Shown piece by piece: positions 18,656-28,251 of a stretch of DNA of 64,000 nt; position 1 is the stretch's first letter; each line of letters begins with the position of its first letter. Where the stretch lies: positions 2,984,041 to 3,048,040 of the forward strand of contig NZ_CP028339.1 of assembly GCF_003030465.1 (NCBI RefSeq), read 5' to 3'. Below the pieces are notes generated by a model. That model did not search any database, was not told the origin of the DNA, and saw only the letters and a list, made by a program, of their open reading frames with translations. Source of the stretch: Thauera aromatica K172 (GTDB lineage Bacteria > Pseudomonadota > Gammaproteobacteria > Burkholderiales > Rhodocyclaceae). A program made the position numbers and the translations under genes.

Positions 18656-19942
18656 TCAGATCCGTATCGTCATGCCGTCGGCGAGCGAATAGCGGTACGC
18701 CCGTAGCGCCGGCACCAGGCTCGCCAGCAGACTCGCGCCCAGCACCGCGGCGAGCAGGCCCCACTCCCCGGCGGAGGGCAAGCCCAGCGACAGCTGCAGG
18801 CCGTGGCGCGCACTCAGCCAGGGCGCGGCGAGCGCCCCCGCACCATACAGCAGCGCCAGGCCGAGCACGCAGCCGGCGAGCGCGAGCAACAGGCTCTCCA
18901 CCGCCAGCAGCGCGAAAACCTGCCCCGGACCGGCCCCGAGTGCGCGCAGGATCGCAAGCTCGCGCCGGCGCTCACCCAAGCTGGCGACGACCACCGCCAC
19001 CAGGCCGGCCAGCCCCACCATCACCACCAGCGCGGAAACGGCGAGAAGGGCCTTCTCTGCCATCCCCACCAGGCTCCACAGCTCCTGCAGCGTCGCCCCG
19101 GGCAGGATCGCGCTGAGCGGCTCCCCGGGGTACGCGTTGATCCGGCGCTGCACGCGGAACACCGCGGTGCGGCTGTCCAGCCCGAGCAGCGCCGCGGTGA
19201 CCGACTTCGGCGCCAGATCGAACTTGCGCACATGCTCGGGGCCGATCTTCACCCCCGGGATCGGCGCCCCGCCCTGCCAGTCGACATGGATCGCCTCGAG
19301 GCCCTCCAGCCCGACCAGCAGCGCACGATCGACCGGAGTGCCGCTGCGTGCCAGCACCCCGACCACGGTGAACGGCTTGTCGCCATGCTCGGCGAATGCA
19401 GGCCCGCCCACGCCGCCGGTGCTGCCGTGGTTGAGCACGATCCGCTCACCGACACGGTAGCCGAAGCGGGCCGCGACCTCGGCGCCGAGCACCACTTCGA
19501 ACAGCCCCCCGGGCATGCCGGCGAAAGCGCGCCCGGCGGCAAAGCGCAGCGCACGCCGCTCGCCGTAGCGGTAATGCTCGAAGAAAGCCGCCGTCGTACC
19601 GACCACGCGGTGGCCGCGGTGCGAATCGCCGAGCGCGATCGGCACCAGCCATGCAACCTGCGGCAGCGCGGCGACCTCCTCGATGCTCGCCCACGAGACG
19701 TTGTTGGTCGCGTCGCCGATGTGGAACACCGAATACAGCAGCAACTGCACCGCCCCCGTGCGTGCGCCCACCACCAGGTCGGTACCGGACAGGGTCTGGG
19801 CGAACCCGGCGCGCGCATCGTTGCGCACCCGTTCCACGCCGAGCAGCAGGGCCACCGACAAGGCCACCGCAAGCACGGTGAGCAGCGCCGCGAGGCGGCG
19901 GTTGGCGATGCTCGCCAGGCTCAGGTGCCAGACCGGCGTCAT
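18656..19942 (-). CDS. ABC transporter permease, FtsX/MacB type (PA4065-like), zinc-linked
   Basis: A 428-residue permease with four membrane helices: one near the N-terminus (LLTVLAVALSVALLLG), a large periplasmic MacB-type domain, then three C-terminal helices (LLAVSALVVMVGLAGLVAVV and following) containing the FtsX motif RRRELAILRALGAGP. It works with the ATPase at 19986. In P. aeruginosa the homologous pair is induced under zinc limitation. It probably moves a lipid, protein or chelator rather than a metal ion, because MacB/LolCE-like proteins are mechanotransmitters. The ATG at 19942 opens the first helix properly; the in-frame codons before it lack similarity. Confidence 0.83.
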   Translation of the reverse strand: MTPVWHLSLASIANRRLAALLTVLAVALSVALLLGVERVRNDARAGFAQTLSGTDLVVGARTGAVQLLLYSVFHIGDATNNVSWASIEEVAALPQVAWLVPIALGDSHRGHRVVGTTAAFFEHYRYGERRALRFAAGRAFAGMPGGLFEVVLGAEVAARFGYRVGERIVLNHGSTGGVGGPAFAEHGDKPFTVVGVLARSGTPVDRALLVGLEGLEAIHVDWQGGAPIPGVKIGPEHVRKFDLAPKSVTAALLGLDSRTAVFRVQRRINAYPGEPLSAILPGATLQELWSLVGMAEKALLAVSALVVMVGLAGLVAVVVASLGERRRELAILRALGAGPGQVFALLAVESLLLALAGCVLGLALLYGAGALAAPWLSARHGLQLSLGLPSAGEWGLLAAVLGASLLASLVPALRAYRYSLADGMTIRI

Positions 19943-19985
19943 CGCGCGGCCTCCACCGCGTGCTCCGGCGGCCGGGCGCACGCGA

Positions 19986-20716
<731 letters not shown>

Positions 20717-20720
<4 letters not shown>

Positions 20721-20866
20721 CGCCGATCCCTGCGGAGGCCCGCATTGACGGCCGTCCGCAGCGCGGTCAGCCCGTGCTCATGGGCAGCACCGGCCATGGC
20801 TCCGGCAGCAGCGCCCGGCGGCAACAGTGCCGCAGAGAGGGCAAGAACGACAAAAAAAGGGGCCAT
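20717..20866 (-). CDS. Short exported protein, probable truncated DUF2796/ZrgA zinc-binding protein
   Basis: A 49-residue open frame missed by usual length cut-offs. It starts with a clear signal peptide (MAPFFVVLALSAALLPPGAA) and then reads AHEHGLTALRTAVNAGLRRD before stopping. The AHEHG-x-x-x-L start of the mature part is the hallmark of DUF2796 (ZrgA) proteins, which are normally near 200 residues and are encoded first in the equivalent Pseudomonas operon. AGGA sits seven bases before the ATG, and the stop overlaps the ATPase start. It is therefore either a remnant kept for translational coupling or a miniature His-bearing periplasmic peptide. The zur palindrome lies 28 bp upstream of its start. 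Confidence 0.6.
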
Positions 20867-20893
20867 CGGGAAATCCTGCGGGATTGCATTCTA

Positions 20894-20910
20894 ATGCTAC
20901 AATGTTGCAT
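20894..20910. promoter_or_regulatory. Zur box in the divergent zur / zinc-ABC promoter region
   Basis: ATGCTACAATGTTGCAT is a near-perfect 17-bp palindrome with seven of eight base pairs around a central A. It lies in the AT-rich 125-bp gap between the minus-strand zinc operon and zur, as expected for a Zur operator acting on both. It is similar in form to proteobacterial Zur sites with ATG...CAT ends. Confidence 0.7.
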
Positions 20911-20991
20911 CAAATACCGATGCAAGCCAAGCCACTTCACTGCTGCGACCGGCCGAACCGCAGTCACCACGGACCCACCCGCTCCGCACCG

Positions 20992-21462
20992 ATGCCCAAG
21001 CAACGACACGCTCCGTCCAGCGCACCGCCACAGTCCGCCCGCGGGCTCATCGCGGCCCACGGCGGCCGTGTCACCCGCACCCGGGTGGCGCTGATCGAGA
21101 CCCTGCAGGCCAGCGCCCATCCCTTGTCGCACGACGAAATCGGCGCCGCGCTGGCGGCGCTCGACATCGCCCACGACCGCGTCACGCTCTATCGCGCGCT
21201 CGACTGGCTGGTCGAGCAGGGCATCGCCCGCCGCATCGCCGGCGGCGAGCGCGCCTGGCGCTTCGAGATCGCCCGCCACGGCGACCATCGCCACGCCCAC
21301 TTCCATTGCGAGCGCTGCGGCCAGATCCTGTGCCTGGAGGACATCGCGGCCGAATCCAGCCCGAACCTGCCCGCCGGCTTCGAACTCGAACGCGCGGAGC
21401 TGGTGCTGCACGGCGCCTGCGCCGAGTGCGGCCGCCGGGGCTCCGGGGCGGTGGCCCGATGA
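20992..21462 (+). CDS. zur: Zur, zinc-responsive Fur-family repressor
   Basis: A 156-residue Fur-fold protein. The helix-turn-helix region (RGLIAAHGGRVTRTRVALIE, then ALDIAHDRVTLYRALDWLVE) is followed by the dimer/metal domain with HAHFHCERCGQILCLED and a second CAEC pair near the C-terminus, forming the structural Cys4 zinc site. The position ahead of a zinc ABC transporter and opposite the zinc-linked operon supports Zur rather than Fur. The start is uncertain: ATG 20992 gives a normal N-terminus, while ATG 20920, just after the palindrome, would add 24 residues. Neither has a strong ribosome site. Confidence 0.88.
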   Translation: MPKQRHAPSSAPPQSARGLIAAHGGRVTRTRVALIETLQASAHPLSHDEIGAALAALDIAHDRVTLYRALDWLVEQGIARRIAGGERAWRFEIARHGDHRHAHFHCERCGQILCLEDIAAESSPNLPAGFELERAELVLHGACAECGRRGSGAVAR

Positions 21463-21623
21463 GCGCCCGCGACGCCCATCCCGTGCGCGTGACCGCCGGC
21501 GTGCGCCGCGCCCGCCCCGCCCCCGCGCTCACCCTGCTCGGCGCCGGCCTCGCCGCCCGTCTCGCCCTCGCCGCGGCAGCCCTCGCCGCGCTGTGGCTGA
21601 CCCTGCTGTGGGCGCTCCGCTGA
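21459..21623 (+). CDS. Small single-pass membrane protein between zur and znuC
   Basis: A 54-residue basic protein whose ATG overlaps the zur stop (ATGA, 21459-21462), a strong sign of a real coupled gene. The N-terminal third is Arg-rich (VRVTAGVRRARPAP) and the rest is one hydrophobic span (LAARLALAAAALAALWLTLL). I do not recognise a family. Its place in the zinc uptake operon, 18 bp before the ATPase gene, suggests a small accessory of the transporter, but this is an inference from position only. Confidence 0.55.
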   Translation: MSARDAHPVRVTAGVRRARPAPALTLLGAGLAARLALAAAALAALWLTLLWALR

Positions 21624-21641
21624 CGTGCAGCCCCCCCACCG

Positions 21642-22445
<804 letters not shown>

Positions 22446-22487
22446 ACGGCCGCGCCCCGCCACCTCCCCCACCCCCGATCCGCCGCC

Positions 22488-23354
22488 GTGACCGAACTCC
22501 TCCTCGATCCTTTCACCGAATTCGCCTTCATGCGCCGCGCGCTGGCCGGCTGCCTGGCCCTGGCCCTGGGCGCCACCCCGGTCGGGGTGTTCCTGCTGCT
22601 GCGCCGGATGAGCCTGATGGGCGACGCGATGAGCCATGCGATCCTGCCCGGCGCCGCCCTCGGCTACCTCGCCTTCGGCCTCTCGCTGGGAGCGATGACG
22701 GCGGGCGGCATCGTCGCCGGTCTGGTCGTGGTGCTCGCCGCCGGCGTGGTGACACGAACCTCGATCCTGAAGGAAGACGCCAGCCTCGCCGCTTTCTACT
22801 TATTGTCGCTCGCCGCCGGAGTGATGATCGTGTCGCTGCGCGGGCGCAATCTCGACCTCCTCCACGTCCTGTTCGGCTCGGTGCTGGCGCTCGACGACGC
22901 CTCGCTGCTGCTGATCGCCGGCATCGCCAGCGTCACCGTGGTCTGCCTCGCCGTGCTGTTCCGCCCGCTGGTGCTGGAGTGCTTCGACCCCGCCTTCCTG
23001 CGCGGCGTCAGCCGCTGGTCGCCGGTGGCGCACTACGGCTTCCTGGTGCTGGTGGTGATCAACCTGGTGAGCGGCTTTCACGCTCTGGGCACGCTGATGG
23101 CGGTAGGCATCATGATCCTGCCCGCCGCCGCCGCCCGGCTGTGGACGCGCGGCCTGCCGATGCTGCTCCTGCTCGCGGCCACGTTCGCCTTCGGCAGCGG
23201 CGCGGCCGGGCTGCTGCTGTCCTTTCATATCGACGTGCCGGCCGGCCCGGCGATCGTGCTGGTATGCGGCGTGGTGTATTTCGTCTCGCTGCTCGCCGCC
23301 CCCGGCGGCATCCTCGCCGGCCGCCTGCCGGTACGCCACCACCTCGAATCCTGA
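22488..23354 (+). CDS. znuB: Zinc ABC transporter permease (ZnuB/AztB type)
   Basis: A 288-residue ABC-3 family permease with about eight hydrophobic helices. The segment FMRRALAGCLALALGATPVG, then LLRRMSLMGDAMSHAILPGA, is the typical start of metal permeases of this class, and the AHAILPG-like loop is the ATPase contact. The start is GTG at 22488. It is co-transcribed with znuC upstream and znuA downstream (62 bp). Confidence 0.9.
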   Translation: MTELLLDPFTEFAFMRRALAGCLALALGATPVGVFLLLRRMSLMGDAMSHAILPGAALGYLAFGLSLGAMTAGGIVAGLVVVLAAGVVTRTSILKEDASLAAFYLLSLAAGVMIVSLRGRNLDLLHVLFGSVLALDDASLLLIAGIASVTVVCLAVLFRPLVLECFDPAFLRGVSRWSPVAHYGFLVLVVINLVSGFHALGTLMAVGIMILPAAAARLWTRGLPMLLLLAATFAFGSGAAGLLLSFHIDVPAGPAIVLVCGVVYFVSLLAAPGGILAGRLPVRHHLES

Positions 23355-23416
23355 CCCCCGGGACGACCGACAGGCGGAAGCCCCCTCCGCCACCTCCCGC
23401 AAACTAAGCCAGCGCC

Positions 23417-24412
23417 ATGACTTTCTCCACTTCTGCTCATTTCCCCCCCTGCTTCAAGCGCCTGCACAACTTGCTTCGCCGCGCGTCCGCCCTGGCCATC
23501 CTGGCGACCGCGGCCGCCCTTCTCCTGCCCGCCGCCGCTGCGCAGCCGCTGCAGGTCACCGCCAGCTTCAGCATCCTCGGCGATTTCGTCCGCCAGGTCG
23601 GCGGCGAGCGCGTCGCCCTGCGCACCCTGGTCGGCGCCGACGAGGATGCCCATGCCTTCCAGCCCCGCCCTTCGGACGCACGCGAGATCGGCGCCTCGGC
23701 GCTGGTGGTGGTCAACGGCCTCGGCTTCGATGACTGGACGGTGCGCCTGGCACGCTCGGGCGGCTACCGCGGGACCGTGGTGGTGGCGAGCGAAGGCGTG
23801 GCCACGCTCGAAATGGCCGACGAACACGGCCACCAGGCGCATGCCGGCGGCCACCGCCACGGCAGCGGGGGCAGCCGCGCGGTCGACCCTCACGCCTGGC
23901 AGGACGTCGCCAACGCCCAGCGCTACGTCGCCAACATCGCCGCCGCGCTCGCCGCCGTCGACCCGGATGGGGCCGATCTCTACCGCGCCAACGCGGAACG
24001 TTACCGCGCCGAACTGGCGGCGCTCGACGCCGAGATCCGCCGCACCTTCAGCGCCCTGCCTGCCGATCGGCGCAAGGTGGTGAGCTCGCACGACGCCTTT
24101 GCCTACTTCGGCCGCGCCTACGGCATCCGCTTCCTCTCCCCGGTCGGAGTCTCGAACAACGCCGAACCCACCGCGCAGGGCGTCGCCCGCCTGATCCGCC
24201 AGCTCAAGGCCGAGAACATTCCCGCGGTGTTCATCGAGAACGTCGCCGACGCCCGCCTGATCGAGCGCATCCGCAGCGAAAGCGGCGCCCGTGTCGGCGG
24301 CACGCTGTACTCCGACGCGCTGTCCGCCGCCGCCGGCCCGGCGCCGTCCTACGCCGCGATGATGCGCACCAACCTCGAGACGATCCGCGACGCCCTCGCC
24401 CCGCCCCGCTGA
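23417..24412 (+). CDS. znuA: Zinc ABC transporter substrate-binding protein (ZnuA/AztC type)
   Basis: A 331-residue periplasmic cluster A-I binding protein. The signal peptide (ASALAILATAAALLLPAAAA) precedes QPLQVTASFSILGDFVRQVG. Metal ligands are visible as DEDAHAFQPRPSD, a central His loop (HGHQAHAGGHRHG followed by DPHAW), VSSHDAFAYFGRAYG and a C-terminal Asp in TLYSDAL. The His-rich loop and operon context point to zinc. The gene ends near a weak TTCGCCTG/CAGGCGAA inverted repeat (24415-24452) shared with the convergent neighbour. Confidence 0.92.
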   Translation: MTFSTSAHFPPCFKRLHNLLRRASALAILATAAALLLPAAAAQPLQVTASFSILGDFVRQVGGERVALRTLVGADEDAHAFQPRPSDAREIGASALVVVNGLGFDDWTVRLARSGGYRGTVVVASEGVATLEMADEHGHQAHAGGHRHGSGGSRAVDPHAWQDVANAQRYVANIAAALAAVDPDGADLYRANAERYRAELAALDAEIRRTFSALPADRRKVVSSHDAFAYFGRAYGIRFLSPVGVSNNAEPTAQGVARLIRQLKAENIPAVFIENVADARLIERIRSESGARVGGTLYSDALSAAAGPAPSYAAMMRTNLETIRDALAPPR

Positions 24413-24443
24413 GCTTCGCCTGCGCCGCGGACCGCAGCGTGCC

Positions 24444-25250
24444 TCAGGCGAACAGGCTGTGCAGCATCTTCGCGCACAGCGCCACCAGCACCCCGGCGAA
24501 CACCTTCCGCAGCATCGCCACCGGCAGGCGATGCGCCAGGCGCGCGCCGAGCGGGGCGAAGAACATGCTCACCGCCGACACCAGCACCAGCGCCGGCAGG
24601 TAGATGAAGCCCAGGGTCAGTGCAGGCGTGCCGGGTGCGCCCCAGCCATTGACCAGATACCCCACGGTGCCGGCGAACGCGATCGGCAACCCGATCGCGG
24701 CCGAAGTGCCGATCGCGTGATGGACCTTGACGTTGCACCAGGTCAGGAACGGCACCGACAACGAACCGCCGCCGATCGCCACCAGCGCCGACACCCCGCC
24801 GATTCCCACCCCGGCAGCGCTCATGCCGAGCGCACCGGGCAGGTTGCGGCTGGGCCTGGGCTTGATCCCGAGCAGCATCTGCACGGCGACGTAGGCCATG
24901 AAGGCGGCAAAGAAGATCGCCAGCGGCACGGTATCGACGCGCGCCGCGATGAAGGTCGCGCCGAAGGTCCCGAACAGGATCCCGGGGGCGATCGCACGCA
25001 CCACATCCCAACGCACCGCAGCGTGCGCATGGTGCGCGCGCAGGCTGGAAACCGCGGTCAGCACGATCGCCGCCATCGAAGTACCGAGCGCCATATGCAC
25101 GACCTGGTCGCGCGGAAAATCCTGGGCGAGGAACAGGCTGGTCAGGATCGGCACCATGATGCCGCCGCCGCCCACGCCGAGCAGGCCGGCAAAAAAGCCC
25201 ACCACCACCCCGAGCAGGGGGTAGGCGAGCCACCAGAGATCGAGTTCCAT
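24444..25250 (-). CDS. TauE/SafE-family (DUF81) membrane permease
   Basis: A 268-residue protein with about eight helices in two halves, each with the family Gly-rich motif (FAGLLGVGGGGIMVPIL and VGIGGVSALVAIGGGSLSVP). The family exports or imports sulfonates, sulfite or small organic anions; the substrate here is unknown. The start at 25250 puts the first helix (LAYPLLGVVVGFFAGLLGVG) close to the N-terminus. It converges with znuA and is divergent from the PA2779-type gene. Confidence 0.85.
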   Translation of the reverse strand: MELDLWWLAYPLLGVVVGFFAGLLGVGGGGIMVPILTSLFLAQDFPRDQVVHMALGTSMAAIVLTAVSSLRAHHAHAAVRWDVVRAIAPGILFGTFGATFIAARVDTVPLAIFFAAFMAYVAVQMLLGIKPRPSRNLPGALGMSAAGVGIGGVSALVAIGGGSLSVPFLTWCNVKVHHAIGTSAAIGLPIAFAGTVGYLVNGWGAPGTPALTLGFIYLPALVLVSAVSMFFAPLGARLAHRLPVAMLRKVFAGVLVALCAKMLHSLFA

Positions 25251-25534
25251 CGGCAGGCGCTCCATTTTGTGCCGTTTCGTTGCAGGTTCCCGCACTGCGG
25301 CGAGCCGCGCGGGAAAGCCGGCAACTATCGGTCAGACCGGCTTTCCTGCGCAAGCACAGCCGAAGCGGCCAGCGGCGGATGCGGCGGCGGCCGGCGCCGG
25401 GTGCCGCCGGCCCGTTACATGCGGATGCGATCTCCGCCCGCACACCGGAGGGCGTTTTAACAGGATTGACTATATTGCAGAAGCCACCGGACTCCCTGCA
25501 GGCCGGCCCTCCCCGACATCGAAAGGAAAAAACA

Positions 25535-25927
25535 ATGAAACGCCTTCAACGCACCCTTGCCGTCGTCCTCAGCCTCTGCTTCGCCAACGCGGCCCTGGTC
25601 CATCCCACTCACGCCGGGCTGATCCCGACCGAACAGCTCGCCCGCAGCGCCACCCCGGAACAGGGTGCGAGCCACGCCCGCCTCGCCGCCGCCCTCGAGC
25701 GCGACGACGTGCGCGCCGAACTCGAGCGCCAGGGCGTCGACCCCGCGCTCGCCCGCGAGCGCATCGCCGCACTCACCGACGAGGAGGCAGCGCGCCTGGC
25801 CGAGCAGATCGACAGTGCCCCCGCCGGCGGCATCATCGAGGCCATCCTGCTGGTGTTCTTCGTCCTCCTGCTCACCGACATCCTCGGCCTGACCAAGGTC
25901 TTCCCCTTCACCCGCTCGGTGCGCTGA
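25535..25927 (+). CDS. PA2779-family small exported membrane protein
   Basis: A 130-residue protein: signal peptide (LAVVLSLCFANAALVHPTHA), a charged helical middle (ARLAAALERDDVRAELERQG and following EEAARLAEQID) and a C-terminal transmembrane helix (GGIIEAILLVFFVLLLTDIL). This arrangement is typical of the PA2779 family, which always sits next to a PA2778-type C39-like protein. AAGGA precedes the ATG. The function is unknown; the pair may form a small cell-envelope peptidase unit. The next gene starts 7 bp downstream. Confidence 0.82.
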   Translation: MKRLQRTLAVVLSLCFANAALVHPTHAGLIPTEQLARSATPEQGASHARLAAALERDDVRAELERQGVDPALARERIAALTDEEAARLAEQIDSAPAGGIIEAILLVFFVLLLTDILGLTKVFPFTRSVR

Positions 25928-25934
25928 ACCGGCG

Positions 25935-26906
25935 ATGTCCTGGCCCGCGGTACTGCGCACCTGGCTGCGACCACGCCTGGCTGGAGCCGCAGCCGTGCTC
26001 CTCGCCACCCTGGCGAGCGCCGGTTGCGCCACCCAGGCGCGGCAGTTGCAGGCGCAGCCCCCGCCCGACCTGCCGCCGCAGGTCGAACTCACCGACACCC
26101 CGTTCTTTCCCGACGACAGCTACTTCTGCGGTCCGGCGGCGCTCGCCACCAGCCTGTCCGCCGCCGGCCTGCCGGCCCGCCCCGAGGCCCTCGTCGGCCA
26201 GGTCTTCCTCCCCGGCCGCGAAGGCTCGCTGCAGATCGAGATGCTCGCCGCCGCCCGCCGCCAGGGCGCGGTGGCGACGCTCATCCCGGGTACCCTCGAA
26301 GCCTTGCTGCGCGAGACCGCCGCCGGCAACCCGGTGGTCGTGCTGCAGAACCTCGGCCTGTCGTGGGCGCCGTCCTGGCACTACGCGGTGGCGGTGGGCT
26401 ACGACCTCGAACGTGGCAGCGTGCTCCTGCGCTCCGGACCGATGAAACGCCAGGAGCTGAGCCTGCGCACCTTCGAGCACACCTGGAAGCGCGGCGGGCA
26501 GTGGGCGTTCGTCACCCTGCCGCCGGGGAGCCTCCCCGCAACCGCGAGCGAAGACGAAGCCGTGCGCGCCCTGGTCGCGTTCGAGCGCACCGCAGCGCCC
26601 GCTGCCGCGCTGCGGGCATACCGCGGTGCCCTCGAGCGCTGGCCGGACAATCCGACCCTGGCGATGGGGCTGGGCAACACGCTCTACGCCAGCGGCGACA
26701 AACACGGCGCCGAAGCGGCCTTCCGCGGCGTCGCCGAAGCCCACGGCCTGGCGGCGGCGTACAACAACCGGGCGCAGGTACTGCTCGAACTCGGGCGGCG
26801 CGAAGAGGCCCGCGACGCCGCCCGGCGCGGCCTCGCGGTCGCCGGACCGTTGCGCCCGGCGCTGCTCGAAACGCTCCACGCCATCGACGCCCCCGCGCGC
26901 GACTGA
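25935..26906 (+). CDS. PA2778-family C39-like cysteine peptidase lipoprotein with TPR region
   Basis: A 323-residue predicted lipoprotein. The lipobox is LASAGC with Cys31 as lipid anchor. The C39-like papain-fold domain has Cys65 in DSYFCGPAALATSL and His149 in PSWHYAVAVGYD. From about residue 195 on there are TPR-like helices (ALRAYRGALERWPDNPTLAM, then GLAAAYNNRAQVLLELGRRE). The family substrate is unknown; bacteriocin-type leader cleavage is not implied by the fold. Tight linkage to the PA2779-type gene upstream is conserved. Confidence 0.82.
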   Translation: MSWPAVLRTWLRPRLAGAAAVLLATLASAGCATQARQLQAQPPPDLPPQVELTDTPFFPDDSYFCGPAALATSLSAAGLPARPEALVGQVFLPGREGSLQIEMLAAARRQGAVATLIPGTLEALLRETAAGNPVVVLQNLGLSWAPSWHYAVAVGYDLERGSVLLRSGPMKRQELSLRTFEHTWKRGGQWAFVTLPPGSLPATASEDEAVRALVAFERTAAPAAALRAYRGALERWPDNPTLAMGLGNTLYASGDKHGAEAAFRGVAEAHGLAAAYNNRAQVLLELGRREEARDAARRGLAVAGPLRPALLETLHAIDAPARD

Positions 26907-26991
26907 ACCGGCACTGACGCCCCCGGCTTCGCCCCCCTGCAGCCTGCCCCCGGCACATGCCGGACTCGCCCTTCCGCGTTAACATGCGTCC

Positions 26992-28224
26992 ATGAGTGCC
27001 GTTCCCCCCCGCTCCGCCGCGCCCGACCGTCCATCGTGGCGCCATTACCTGTGGGCCGCGCTCGCCGTGATCGCGGTCGCGCTCGCCGGGATGCCCCTGC
27101 TCGGCCCCCTGGATCTCGCCAACATCGCGATGCTGTTCCCGCTCGTCGTCCTCTTCGCCGCCATCCGGCTCGGACGCGGACCGGCGGTGCTGGCGGCCTT
27201 CCTGTCGGTGGCGCTGTTCGATTTCTTCTTCGTCCATCCCCATTTCACCCTGGTCGTATCCGACCTGCAGTACCTGCTGACCTTCGCCGTGCTGCTCGCG
27301 GTGGCGCTGACCACCGCCGAACTCGCTGCCCGCCTGCGGCGCGAGCGCGACAGTGCCGAAGCGCGCGGCGAGGAAGCGGCGCGCGCCCAGCTCGCGGTCG
27401 ATTCGGAGCGCCTGCGCAACACTCTCCTCGCCTCGATCTCGCACGATCTGCGCACCCCGCTCACCGCGCTCGCCGGGCTGGCCGAGTCCCTGCCGCTGGC
27501 CGGACCGCCGCTGCCACCGGCACAGGCCGCGCTGGCCGAAGCGATCCGCCGCGAAGCCCTGCGCACCCATGCCCTCGCCCGCGATCTGCTCGAGCTCGCC
27601 CGCCTGCAATCGGCACCGGTGCCGCTCGCCCACGAATGGGTCCCGGTCGACGAAATGATCGCCAGTGCGCTGCAGGGACGGGCCCCGCTGCTGCAAGAGC
27701 ACCAGCTCGTGCTCGACGTGCCCGAAGACCTGCCGCTGGCCCATGTCGACCCGGCGATGATGGAGCGGGTGCTGTGCAACCTGCTCGACAACGCGATCCG
27801 CCATACGCCCACGGGCGGGCGGGTCACGGTCCGCGCACGCAGCACCGACGCAGTATCGGCGTCCACCGGGAAGGAGCCAGCGCACCGGGCCGGGCCGGAC
27901 GCCACCACCGCGCCGCTCGAAGCGGCCGCGCCGAGCGCGCGCAGCGGGCTCGCCCGCGAACGGCGCATCCTCGAAATCACCGTCTGCGATACCGGTTGCG
28001 GGCTGCCCCCGGGGCAGGAGCAGGCGATTTTCGAGCGTTTCGTGCGCAGCACCGCCCCCCCCTCCGGGCCCTTGGCGGGCGATGCCGGCACCGGGCTGGG
28101 GCTGGCGATCGTGCGCGCGATCATCGAAGCCCATGGCGGCCGGGTCGAAGCCTGCAACCGGCCCGGCGGCGGCGCCTGCTTCACGCTGCGCCTGCCCGTA
28201 CCCCCCCAGCCCCTGTTGCCGTGA
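26992..28224 (+). CDS. KdpD-like sensor histidine kinase lacking the N-terminal KdpD/Usp part
   Basis: A 410-residue membrane kinase. It begins with a DUF4118-type KdpD membrane block of four helices (about 18-110). A dimerisation domain with the phosphorylated His151 (SISHDLRTPLTAL) follows, then the HATPase with NLLDNAIRHTP, DTGCGLPPG and GTGLGLAIV. Classical KdpD (about 900 residues) has an additional N-terminal KdpD and Usp domain, absent here. No kdpFABC genes are in the window, so the regulated genes are unknown. It is in operon with the response regulator 27 bp downstream. Confidence 0.88.
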   Translation: MSAVPPRSAAPDRPSWRHYLWAALAVIAVALAGMPLLGPLDLANIAMLFPLVVLFAAIRLGRGPAVLAAFLSVALFDFFFVHPHFTLVVSDLQYLLTFAVLLAVALTTAELAARLRRERDSAEARGEEAARAQLAVDSERLRNTLLASISHDLRTPLTALAGLAESLPLAGPPLPPAQAALAEAIRREALRTHALARDLLELARLQSAPVPLAHEWVPVDEMIASALQGRAPLLQEHQLVLDVPEDLPLAHVDPAMMERVLCNLLDNAIRHTPTGGRVTVRARSTDAVSASTGKEPAHRAGPDATTAPLEAAAPSARSGLARERRILEITVCDTGCGLPPGQEQAIFERFVRSTAPPSGPLAGDAGTGLGLAIVRAIIEAHGGRVEACNRPGGGACFTLRLPVPPQPLLP

Positions 28225-28251
28225 CCGGGCACCCCCTTCGAACCCCCGCAG

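Noticed and set aside
20827-20991. Upstream start for zur
   Set aside because: It would translate through the Zur palindrome and promoter and add an unconserved extension.
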